A DNA stretch of 64,000 nt, taken from NCBI RefSeq assembly GCF_037975245.1, contig NC_092580.1, positions 23,579,001 through 23,643,000 of the forward strand, given 5' to 3'. Numbering within the stretch: position 1 is the stretch's first letter; each line of letters begins with the position of its first letter. The position numbers were made by a program, and so were the translations under genes. This DNA is from Apostichopus japonicus (taxonomy: Eukaryota > Echinodermata > Holothuroidea > Aspidochirotida > Stichopodidae). Positions 1-11,500 of the stretch are shown in pieces. The notes under the pieces were generated by a model. It worked only from the letters and a program-made list of their open reading frames with translations, was not told the origin of the DNA and ran no database searches.

Positions 1-218
1 TCACAGAAGTACTAGGAAAGGACTTAGGAAATTTTTGACTCCGCATCCACGCATCCGCGCATCCACACAAAAAGAAAGAACTGGGATCTGACATTTTATA
101 CTCACATACGTACTGGGGTGAGACTGAGCATCCGCGCATCCGGATGCTCAGATAGTATCATCGAGTGGCCCTGTATTCTATAATTACTCCGGCGATTTCC
201 AGGTCCCTGAGCTTATCG
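1..218. other. Intergenic edge, short GCATCCGCG-type repeats
   Basis: No gene recognised. Short reiterations of GCATCC/GCGCATCC occur near 41-70 and again near 128-150, so the left edge probably lies in a small degenerate repeat. Nothing else can be supported. Confidence 0.4.
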
Positions 219-482
219 ACATATGAGCTTAGGCTAAGCCTATATGCTTAGGCTAGGCCTATTTTGTGGGAGCTCTGGTGGCCTGGGAATATCTTTAGGC
301 CCTAGGCGAGGGCTTGGAACATACTATATCCAGTCCTTATCCTGCGGAAACTTACTTTGCAGATTCAACAGTCCAGTTCACAAACACGTGGCACACAGTA
401 AACCGGTTAAGTAAGCGTATGTCTTTGAAGTGACAAAATGTCCAAATGCTCAGCCTCGTTTCCTACTGAATGAATACTGAAC
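219..482 (+). repeat. 264-bp direct repeat, copy 1
   Basis: This 264-bp block recurs 440 bp further on at 659-922. I see only one substitution between the copies (AGATTCAAC here, ACATTCAAC in copy 2). It begins with a short imperfect palindrome (GCTTAGGCTAAGCC) and contains a CACGTG hexamer near 385. The near identity implies a recent duplication or an assembly artefact such as a collapsed or expanded haplotype. Confidence 0.9.
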
Positions 483-658
483 TTAGGGTCGCACTAATTA
501 GGGTCCATTTCACGACAACTCAAGACAACAAGTTTAAAATACCATCAAATACAATAGTTGTAATCAGAGTGTATCTGGAACCACGTTTAAAACTGACTGG
601 AACCATCGTGCGTACATATTTTTCGCGGGAAAAAATATTTTTTTCGTAAAAATAGTCA

Positions 659-922
659 ACATATGAGCTTAGGCTAAGCCTATATGCTTAGGCTAGGCCT
701 ATTTTGTGGGAGCTCTGGTGGCCTGGGAATATCTTTAGGCCCTAGGCGAGGGCTTGGAACATACTATATCCAGTCCTTATCCTGCGGAAACTTACTTTGC
801 ACATTCAACAGTCCAGTTCACAAACACGTGGCACACAGTAAACCGGTTAAGTAAGCGTATGTCTTTGAAGTGACAAAATGTCCAAATGCTCAGCCTCGTT
901 TCCTACTGAATGAATACTGAAC
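659..922 (+). repeat. 264-bp direct repeat, copy 2
   Basis: Second copy of the block at 219-482, in the same orientation. The 176-bp spacer between the copies (483-658) is not repeated, so this is a spaced duplication and not a simple two-unit tandem. Confidence 0.9.
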
Positions 923-2802
923 ATTAATGTAAAATATAGCTTAGCCTAGGCTTAGCTACACATCATGCCTTTACGTACGCAAGTTTGTGAAAACATGGTC
1001 TAATTATTGTACTTGGCTTATACAGCAAGTTGTATTACATCAATAAACCCACATGGTGTTACAGAAGAGTATACGTACTCACGTCAGACGGAAAATAAAG
1101 GTAAATATACACACTGATGCGATGCAAGCTCAAAGACAAACATACAACCTTGAGTACCCTACCGGGCGTAAGTCTCACACCAAACGTGGGTGGGAGTCAG
1201 GAACTGATTTACCAATAGGACAGATAAAAGAAAAGAATGAAGAATATCAATCGTGTTGTTAATTAGTAATGATCATTCATGTCGAATTATGCACTCGATA
1301 CACTTATGTGTGATGAGGTTACTGCTAGATTTTAGATGTCGATCAAAATTATAGATTCCTGTCACCTAACGACGTTTAAAAGCTACCGTCTAATTTGTGC
1401 TCACGCTTTTCCCTGGATATTTCATCAGCTTACCAATTTTCGATGGCAATACGGCCGACGGCTTACATAATGTGAAATAGCGCCATGTTCTGTCGAAATT
1501 AAACGCAAGTTTGATGATCTACAGACTTTACACGATGTTTTAGGAGATTTACCTATCTTCTTTACGCTATACCATATCTTAGCAAAAGTCCGTGTTGTTT
1601 CTCCTTGTTTTCTTGGTAATATGTTTCAGTAACGTGGGTAAGAATAGAGGGATGGGGAGGCAATCTTAAGCTCTCGCGATTATCTGCTCATAACCAGGCA
1701 AACTGTGATTTCTGCTTAGTTTTCAAGTTAGGCCTCGTGAAAAATGACCGTCCGGGCTGCCCGCAATTTTGTTTTTTCGTAGTTCAGCGAGGGAAGGATA
1801 TGAATTACACATATATTTTGCAAGACTAAGCTTATGATTAATTGATATTAAAACAGCGCGTGCTCTAGAGCGTTCATTCGCAGAAATTTTCGTACAAAAG
1901 CGAGCAACAAAAAAGTTTCTACCAGCGTTTGGTAAAGATGCCGGTAACTTTGTATTCCGGTTATGTTGGTCACGATCGAAGATTCCGACAGTTATGGTAG
2001 TGCTATTGTTATGGGTAGGCATGAGTCGTCCTCACTGAAGAAATCAATCAGTTATTTAAGGCCTTTAATAATAAGTATTTCGTTTATCATATTTTTTTAT
2101 AGTACAAAAATTTCTGTCGTCAATGAGCTACTGACTCTGTGACAGTACTACTACTAGCCTAGCGTGATTCATGAACTAGTATATGGCATACCATATCATG
2201 ACCCAGGTACACATTTAGCCTGTTGATTTAGATATAACTTGTTTAATGTTCAGGCCTAGGCATACTTGCGCACGTTATACTTTGCCTTTACTATATACTT
2301 GCTCCTTAATTTTATTATAAGTATATAATAGCTCAGTATCTGGACCATGCTTTCAACCCTTTTCCATGCATGGGAGTCCATGCATGGACAATATATCAGA
2401 GCGACATTCAATTATAAGCAGTACGTACGTGCAGTATACACTACGATTGCCACTATAACATGTAGCCTTAGTTATACGTTATCTCTGATTACGTACTTTT
2501 TCACAGGTCGTGACTACAGTGAATTCATATTTAAAACACCAAACACCCACATGAATAATTCATAATTCATCCCTCGCTGTACTCCAACAACAAAAATCGC
2601 CAGCTGCGCGTATGTTTTACCTGTGTTAGAAATAACTATGCTCCGGTAGTCTGCTACGTTAACGTACCAAGAACATTTATTTTAAGTAACCGTGACTTTT
2701 AAATTAACCCAATTATGCACATAATTTGGTACTATTTTGCAGCTAACCACCTAACGTTCTCCCCTTAGATGGATCCTTTCCAGCAGGGCACCGATCGTCA
2801 AT
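923..2802. other. Intergenic DNA, no recognisable gene
   Basis: AT-rich sequence. Two open frames are present (1053-1262 plus, 69 codons; 1723-2022 minus, 99 codons), but neither has a recognisable motif, flanking splice signals or a family resemblance, so I do not call them genes. No repeat family was recognised. Confidence 0.4.
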
Positions 2803-2810
2803 GAACCAAC

Positions 2811-3598
2811 CATGGGCGTCAGCAGGTTTCAGAAAGTGGGGGGGACACTATACTATCTAAGCGGAGCGCCACCATTGGTTGGCACGTAGCGTACCAGAAA
2901 ATTTTGGGTACATAAGACCCCCTAGATCGCAGGAGACGGCCTTCCTGAGTCGTTTTTAGTTACATCAGAACCAGATCTGTGAGGAGAAATTTTGTCTCAC
3001 AAAACTAAATTCCGACAGAAAGTACTGGTAGAAAGATGCCGTTCTGACACCAAGGGAAACGAATTACACAGCGTCCATCTCAAACGAAATATTTTCGGTA
3101 GTTTGGTATCATATAATACCCTGCATACAGGCAGAATACTGTCTGTAGGGCCTAAAATATATGATATTACCTTCCTGGTGGGGTCTTCGACTTGTTTTCA
3201 AGTTGAAATGCGTCGTTTTCTCTGATTCACAGTGTAGGGCAAGGGGAATTCCATTTCTGGCGAGAAGGGGTGCTTCCACAAAACACTCTAAAACATCGTT
3301 CAAACATCGCACAAACTTTTATCAGAGGTCTCGGACGAAGCGGGGAGGGTGAATATCGGAGGAAGGGGGATAAAGGGCCAAGCACTGTTCTAATTTCCAG
3401 TGCAATTTATTGATAATGATTCTTAAGTTAGATTCTACTTGAATCAGCTCAGCAATTGTGATAGAAAATCGCGCATATGCATGTGATTTTTTTAATAACT
3501 GCTCTGAAAAGTGGGGGGGACAAATGATATGATATCCCCTCCACTTTTGAAAGTGGGGGGGACATGTCCCCCCCGTCCCCCACCTGTTGACGCCCATG
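2811..3598 (+). mobile_element. hAT-like non-autonomous DNA transposon, 788 bp
   Basis: The ends are inverted: CATGGGCGTC at the left and GACGCCCATG at the right, with further similarity inward (AGCAGGT against ACCTGTT). Perfect 8-bp direct repeats GAACCAAC flank it at 2803-2810 and 3599-3606, the target duplication length of the hAT superfamily. G-rich and C-rich runs lie inside both ends and can fold back. An interior module at 2854-2893 (CTAAGCGGAGCGCCACC) is shared with the elements at 16868, 21842 and 28321. Open frames inside (for example 3322-3801 minus) look non-coding and I see no transposase. Confidence 0.85.
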
Positions 3599-3606
3599 GA
3601 ACCAAC

Positions 3607-5381
3607 CGACCATCCTGGATCTGCCAGTGTTTTCCCTGGCCAATCTGAAATGCCTTCCAGCAGTGGCATGCACAAACGGTGATGAGGGCGACATGCAACA
3701 ACCTCCCTATCATTTTTTATAGTGCAAATGTATCTCAGAAAGCACCATTTGCGTCCTCCCCCACAACCCTCAATGACCCCAGGTCCACCCTCCTCCTTCA
3801 TAAAATCCTTGATTCGGCTCTAGCCCTTCCATAAAGTTTCATGCCACTATCTGAAGAAATTCTGTGTATGCTTCCTGCCTTCAGGCATCCCTCATTATTA
3901 ACGATACACTCTGGCTCTAACTCATTTGGTGGAGCATATAAATACTTCAAATATTGGACTGGTGTTTTCTTCTTTTTCAGGGGGGTCATTTGAAATGTAA
4001 ATGATCATGTGAGTTCATGCTGCATTAAGCATTAAACTATCCACAGCGTACGTAGCTTAACAAGTTATTAGACCATTAAAGGAAGAATAAGGTGGGCATA
4101 CTTGAAAATATAAAGTATTACTCTAGTCCGCAGAAACTGCACCAGGAACTATGAAACAACGAGGCAATAAAGTTTTTGGGAGAGTTCAAAATGAAACTAT
4201 AAAACATTATCTTTAATTTTGTGGGACACAAAATTTTCAAGGTTTGAATGAATGGTTATTCCCTCATTACCAAACAGTAAACTGGTAAACAATGGAACAA
4301 ACTTCTTACAGTAGGTAGACCGAGGTATATCCAATAATGTGTGATTATCTCATAGCTAGGCCAGAATAAAGCAATCCAACACAAACTTCCACCTTTAGTC
4401 ACTCAGTACTGAAAAGTAAAGTGAAACCAAAATAAAATGAAACAAAGAAAATAAACTCAAACGATATGGCCTAACAAGGTAACAACCCATATTGTACTTT
4501 AATATGTGAGGTGTTACACTTAGTTTTATACATGCCTTGATCCTCCAACAGTGTGAGTAAAATGATAGCAAGTTAACTCTGTCTGTCTTTTATTCCAATT
4601 TTTTATTCAATTACATATAGCTCAATGAATCAAACCAAATCAAGTAATATACAAAAAATTAAAAGACAAAATGAGGTGGGCCGGGTCTGAGAAGTTGCAT
4701 ACAACTGATCCAACTCTTCATTAAGATGCATTTTAATGTTTGACTTCAGGTGACACAAGATTATGATACTATACCGCAAGTCTTCAAACAACACAGCTGC
4801 ACAAGAGGTCTGTTGTAACAACATTCAGAGTAACATGGCAGTGTAACTTCTAAGTCTTGGCATTCTTTTCCACACATTTATCTTCTAGAATCCCTCTGAT
4901 AGCCTATGTATGTCCAAAAGGACCCCCCCAAAAAATTGTAAAATGGTAGAAAGGTATGTAATCTTTCAGCGATTTGCCATGTAACTTTAAAGACATGAAA
5001 CATGATTATTTCCTGAAGAAATCTAAATTTTATTTCCACCCCAAGCTTAAAAAAAATATGATGATTGGTGAAAGTGTAATGGGAAGGTAAATTCCAGCAT
5101 AGAAGTCACATGTATCTTCTGTGCAGCATGAATTTCTCCATTTTCTCTGAAATAATAAATGTGGCTGGATTCCAAGGCTTTAAAAAGTACATAATTCGCT
5201 TAGTTCGCCGATGACAGAATTAATTCATCTCTGATTTATATGCATAGGTAGTACTCCCAGACTCTGTTACTTGATCGTCTGTGGTCAAGCACGCAAATCT
5301 GTTCAGGGTTTGTAGATATGACCTAGTGACTCCAAAGTACATCATCGCTAAGCTTTACAAATCGTGGGGTATTAGGATAAT
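3607..5381 (-). other. 3' flank and probable 3' UTR of KLHDC10
   Basis: This stretch lies downstream of the KLHDC10 stop codon on the minus strand. Minus-strand AATAAA hexamers occur at 5029-5034, 4602-4607 and 4589-4594 and are candidate polyadenylation signals. The real transcript end cannot be chosen from sequence alone. No other gene is recognised, and the small open frames here lack motifs. Confidence 0.4.
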
Positions 5382-5585
5382 TCATCTCTTCACTATATGT
5401 TGAGGAATTCCGAGACCTCGTAGTGCTTCGTCACTCAGCTTACGAACGGACGGATTGAATTTCAATATCCGCCTCCATGCTATAGTTACAAGACTAGGCA
5501 CACACACCCAGATAAAGTTTAGTTTATCAGTTCTTTTGGATCCATTTTGAGTTATGACACCGCCATGACAATACAAACAGCCTTC
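5382..5585 (-). CDS. KLHDC10 exon 7 (blade 6, C-terminal box, stop)
   Basis: The acceptor AATTCCAG precedes EGCLYCHGGVIT. The exon then encodes IWVCVPSLVTIAWRRILKF and ends HIVKR with a TGA stop at 5382-5384, collinear with the vertebrate C-terminus. This is the region that docks elongin BC and cullin-2 in the family. Confidence 0.94.
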   Translation of the reverse strand, partial: EGCLYCHGGVITQNGSKRTDKLNFIWVCVPSLVTIAWRRILKFNPSVRKLSDEALRGLGIPQHIVKR

Positions 5586-8500
5586 CTGGAATTCAATGTG
5601 AAAGGGACGAAAAAAGAAATTGTGTAAGTGATTAAGAAAAACAAACTGCATGACAATAAAGAGATAACTATACTATTGTCATAACTGAGGATGCGCACAT
5701 CCTCCAAGAAGAAGAAGACTGCCCTCACTTTCAGTGTTTTAAGAGATTGGTTAAAATATAGCTGGCTAAAATCAGGGTTACTAACTCAACCACACTATCT
5801 TGAATGTTAAATTCTACGAATTTTCTATATTCAAATTAAAAACTCATATGATATCTTCATAGCACATTATCATTATTTATCTTGGGCAAATTTACGAGCA
5901 GAAAAAGGACCATTCTATTTTACATGACTTTTTGATGTTTTTACTTTTTTTCATCACATTTCCAGACCTGAAGAATGCTCAATCTAACAACAAAGGGCTG
6001 AATTTGCATTTGTAACAGTTAATCTACCCGCACTCGTTATGGCAATCGTGCCTTTTCTGTTGCTGCGCCTCCTATTTGGAGCAAACTCCAATTTCACGTT
6101 TGGACTCTCCCTCCCTTTGTATTTTCAAGAGACAACTTGAATCATTTCTGTTTAATTCCTAGTTTCTTCTTTCCTTGGTTTCCTTTGTCTCTTTCCTACT
6201 CTGTAAAGCGCTTTGAAACGCTGCATTAAGAGCTATATAAATGTTATTTATTATTATTATTATTAATCTGATGAGATCCATTTGATATTTGGACTACTGC
6301 TGACCCCAAATGCCCTTCGACCTCCACCCATAATAATATGGTTATAAGAAAGACACATGCCAAATATGAGCAATTTGATGTAACATATCTTGGAATATCC
6401 TGTTTACAAGGTTTGTGTTTATAAGGCTTTACAAAGTAAGGCTATCCTACATGCATATATGAGCTCCCTTGATGTTCAGGTTCTGGAGATTTTCACATTT
6501 TTCCACCTGCTGACCCCAAATGCACTCAACCCAAAATGATAAGGTTCTTGTACTCATTATAGGGAAGCCACATGAAAAGTATGAGGACTGCAGAAGTTAC
6601 TTATTTTGAGATATTGTGGTTTCAAGCTAGGGTAGCACATACACACATAATCCCCCACCCTCCCCCACCCCCAAACAAGCCAACTTGACTGCATAGGTTA
6701 ATTGTCTGCCTATGGCAAGTAACCAAAAAGGTTTTTTCCGACTTCCATTGCTTGTCCAGGTTGGATAATTGAATGAAATGTTTATAATTATTTAAAATGA
6801 TATCTGCCAAAATTTTGAAGGTCTAGTCGCTCATGCCACCCTCCCCTTACCTCCACTAGCAGTAACAACCAATGTAGTTAGTAACAGTTTGATAAAGATG
6901 TAACCCTTCATCGAATGAAACTTGTATACTTCAATTTTCAACATTTAACAATCTGCCAATATTGCACAAAAGAGCATTAAAAAAAAACATAAATGTGATA
7001 TTTTAAATGCACCTATTACAAAGTTTGTAAAAGAATCTGATATTGTAAACCTTACAGGTGTTATTGCTGACGAATGAAAGTAAACAGGTTCGGGTAGTCT
7101 TGCGTCTAGTTTCATCCACTGTAACGTGTCTATGCTCAGTCTCCATATGTCGTCAAATATTCTCCTGCCATTGAAACCGCCTGTGATATATCCATCTGTA
7201 AGGAAGAGGGAAACACAAGTTTAAATATTTAGTCAACAGAATTTCAAAGAAGCAAAACTAAATTTCTGTAAATTTTTGTTTAGATGTCTGATATTTGTTT
7301 GTCTATCTTTTTGTCGTCCTTTTTGTGCTTTTGGATGTTTACCGTTTTTCTATTGCATCATTTTGTATATGTATTTTGTATTGAGGGCTCCTCTGGAAAG
7401 CAGTTCTTCTGCACTGAGCAGGACTACTCTCATTAAAGATCACAAAAATAAACAACAAATTATTCATTCGCAAACTGGAAAGTGATGTTTTATCCATCAG
7501 TACACAAATGTCTGTCAACACTTGTGATCTTGAGTAGAACGGATATAAAAGAAAGAAAGAAGAAAAAATGACTTCTACATAGATGCACCATTGATACACC
7601 TGCAATAAAATAACTGCCAGACATGGATATGGCAATTTTCATGGTTTCCATAACAACCAAAGGCTTTCTAGTTTCCTTCTAACAGAAGTTTTTACTGTCT
7701 GATTTAAAATTACTTACTATTTCCCAACTGACAACATCCGTGACATCTCCTCTTTGTAGGGAAGCCGTGTACGGGATCTGCTAAAGTAATTCTGTTTTTC
7801 CATTCATAGAGCTTTGTGTTAAATACATGGATCTGTGGAAGAAAGAAACACAGACAAATTGTAACGTAGGAGTGATAAATGTATAATCATTAAGGTGACC
7901 AGACGTTCCAACCCCCAGGACTTCATGTGCAAACCCTGGATTAAAATTGTTCCCAGATTTACTGACTGTCCCAGGAGGCCAGGAAGATCCCTGAATGTGT
8001 ATAAAGGTCCTGAATAATTTCAATTTTTACTTGTTTTGGGTTTCATGTTCATAGAAACAGTTTAAATGTAAGCTGTGATTGTGTATTAGGCCTACAACTA
8101 CGTAAAGGTAACTAAGAATGTTCAATAACTTCACAGCCTGTAAGTCACATGGTTAACATCTTGTTACAACTCAGCTACTTAGTGATGAGTACCGAAGGAG
8201 ACACTTCCAGTTATCTTCAAGCTTTTTTTGTGTTTTGTACTGGAATTTCCATTTCCTGCCTAAAATTGTAAAAATCAAGGAAGGAGTTCAAAATGGAATA
8301 TTTATGACAAAGTTACAATTATGGCCTTTTTTCTTGGTCTAAACGAGAGCCTTAAAGGTGTGAAGACTCGCGCAAAAAGAAACGTCTCATGCCGGTAATA
8401 TGACCTAGTTTCGAATGAGGTGTAACAGAAGTGTTAGACACCACCATCGATCCCTGAAAATACACACACAGCTTGCTACCGTCGGTAATTAGACACTAGT

Positions 8501-11500
8501 GTACAGTCAGTACATACAGCTGTGGTCAATACCCACAGCACAGTGTATAAATGATACAGCAATGGACATATAAATGATACAGAGATGGACATCTCAGGTC
8601 CAGCCAAAGATGACAAGGTATCACGTTTCATTACTGTCTGCATTTTGTAGCGACACAAACAAAACGTCACTTTTTCAGATGGCCGCACGCGGTTTGGGGC
8701 GAGTCTTCAATGCCTTTAACAGAACGAACCAAATGACTGGCACTCACTGTCTCCAGGCCAAACGCATGAAGGGAAGTTCCTCCTCCTATGACATAGAAAT
8801 TCTCTTCGTCTGACAGCATCTCATGTCTGTAGCGTGGATAAGGTACATGATCGTCATTCAACTGCCCCTTGACTAGCATGGTAATGTGCTTTTCAAAATC
8901 GAAACATTTTTCCCAAACCCCTGTCCTGAGATCTGTTTTGTGTACATTTGCAGAGTAGTCCCAGCCGCTGGTTCCTCCGAACACAAAGAGGTTGGGACCT
9001 ATAATTGACATCGCCTGCGAATAGATTCAAATATTTGAAAAAAGAGAAAACACGATTTTTTGTTTGTATCAAAATAGTATCCATAGGGCAAAAACTTCTG
9101 ATCAGCTTGTTACAGCTCATGTGTCAAGAGGTACTACTCAATAATTTCAGAAAAGTTTGGCCTCATTTCAAAAGCATTTATGAAAGGAGAATAACAAAAA
9201 CCCATCAGATTCCTTCTAGTACGGTATTAAACAGACTTACTACTCTTTTTGTTTTTCACAATGCATTTATAACAGTTTTTGTAATGGGCCTACAATCAAT
9301 ATCATAATAGATGAAGCATTTACAATCGGATTTATATATCAAAATCAGTGATGCAGTTGCAATAGCATGGTGAGAAAATAGCAAGTGTATTAAACAGAAG
9401 TCATGTTATAATAATAGAATATGTAATAGCATGTATGAGAGAATACAGAAATATAACTTGGTCTCTGAAATGAAAAGAAACCAGAGAGTTTCAAAGAAAC
9501 TTATCATGCAAAATTCTGGCTACCTAAAGAAAGCTTAAATAACTTAAAAGAACCATCCTTATTTGCATATATATCCATGTAGAATAGACGTTCCTAATCA
9601 GTGTCTGACATTATAAGACTTACTTGGCCATAAGTGCTCTCTGGTAATTGCTTTGACCCTGACATGACACGCCATCTATTGTCTTTGATGTCGAAACAAT
9701 AGAGCGACGAACTTTTCTGGAACCCAAACGGGTATCCGGTCCCTCCATACAGGACAATGATGTCACCACATCTGACCATAGACATGGAAGCCAATTGGAA
9801 AGGTGTCGTTCCACGATTCTGTATCAGTTGCCATGATTGGTCATCAAAGTTAAACTTCCACATCTATTAGGAAGACAGGTAGTTATAAAAGCAAGTTATA
9901 TTATGTTGGACCATGTACACAGTCAACCAGCAGAAATTGTTGTTTGACTGTGATAGTCAGTTGAAGTTTGACGATGAGTGAGTGACATTGCTGTTTAATT
10001 TATAGCTATTTGGAAGTTTGTATATATTCATTTCTATGACCTGTTTTATCCCAATTATTTATAGTACACCAACCAGTCTATGTCAGTTCTTCATGCAGTA
10101 TTGATAGGTGCAGTTACTATCATGTTAGTACGTAGCTGAATGCAAAGTTTTAATCTTTTTAATTATAATCAAGTTACAAAGTAGTGACTAACACTATGAT
10201 TACCATCTTTATGCAGTTAAAAAATGGGACACTGCATCCTGTTAGAGGGTTCTAAATTGGAGAGTATGTCCTAATATCATGAAATAGCTAAATTAATGTT
10301 AGTGTTAGTACTTGGTTTGCTTTGCAGGGTTTATATGGGGCCATCAATCCTGTTTGTGTTTTGAACACGGCTACTTTCCCAAACAGTCACGTACAGTGAT
10401 GCATATTTTGAAACGTCACAAAGACTTTAGAGATGGGGGGAAAGATTAGTTTGCATGAGGTAAAATGTAATTTTGATTGCAACCTAAAATTTGACCAGAA
10501 TCCAGAATTATCAGGATGTATGGTTACCCTAACTAACACAAACTCTGTTACATTAAAGGTAGTCAGTATAGGCCCCAAACTATAGCACGCTATAATTGCT
10601 ACAAGTTTTCAAAAAGTACTTTCCTGGAGGTCTTTACTCTCCAAATTGTTCTCAGACATTTTTAAGGTACACACAAGATGACTGAATATCCCAGTGAGGA
10701 AAATTTCCTCAAAGATTGCAATACCAACAGTTTAAGAATTTTGACCAAAGATGGCAAGATTTGAATAATCTAGCATATGTGGGGCCAATACAGCGTACCT
10801 TTAAGTCAGCTTCTCCAAAGTAACACAAAAACTCATCAGGAGAACAGATATCCCTGCAATACTTTACCTTGACTAATGGCTTATAAGGTAACTCCTCATC
10901 ACTGCAATACTCTACCTCGTTGAACAATGTATTATAAGGTAACTCCTTATCACTGCAATATTTACCTCTTTGAACAATGGATTATAAGGTAACTCCTTAT
11001 CCCTGCAGTGCTCACCTCTTTGAACAATGGATTATAAGGTAACTCCTTATCACTGCAGTACTTACCTCTTTGAACAATGGATTATAAGGTAACGTCTCTC
11101 TATGGTCAGGATTGTATCCGCCATAAATGTAAAGATTCTTGTTATTTGCTACAGCAGCATGACCACTTCTTGCGGAAGGCATACCTTTGTGTGGCTTGTC
11201 TAGATACAAGAAAGAGGGACCAAAGGTTAGCTCTAGTTTCTTTTTAAAGGTAATTTTATTGTGTCTAAACAAATACTGAAAGGAATGACAATGTGTAAAG
11301 TTGTACACTATGAATAAGCATCAGGGATTTGTTTCAGTTTCAAGAACCCCCCTTGAGATTACAAACCAAACAAGACTACATTCTGAACTGCTTCACAAAA
11401 ATGTTTGCAAAAATATGTGGAACTAGTTAGAAAGCATAGTGTGCTCAGAAGACACACATAAATTGATAGTTCATAAATCGCACAACAAGTCGAGGAAATA

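Noticed and set aside
1723-2022. 99-codon minus frame in the left intergenic region
   Set aside because: Longest frame there, but no motif, no splice signals and no family resemblance; kept only as a note.
3322-3801. 159-codon minus frame
   Set aside because: It straddles the right end of a hAT-like element with its C-run and target duplication; composition is proline/glycine-rich because of the homopolymer runs.
7068-7073. Earlier GT (CATTC/GTCAGC) as the KLHDC10 exon 6 donor
   Set aside because: It would remove SSAITP, which aligns with the vertebrate CAAVTP, and it breaks phase; the downstream CCT/GTAAGG fits both.
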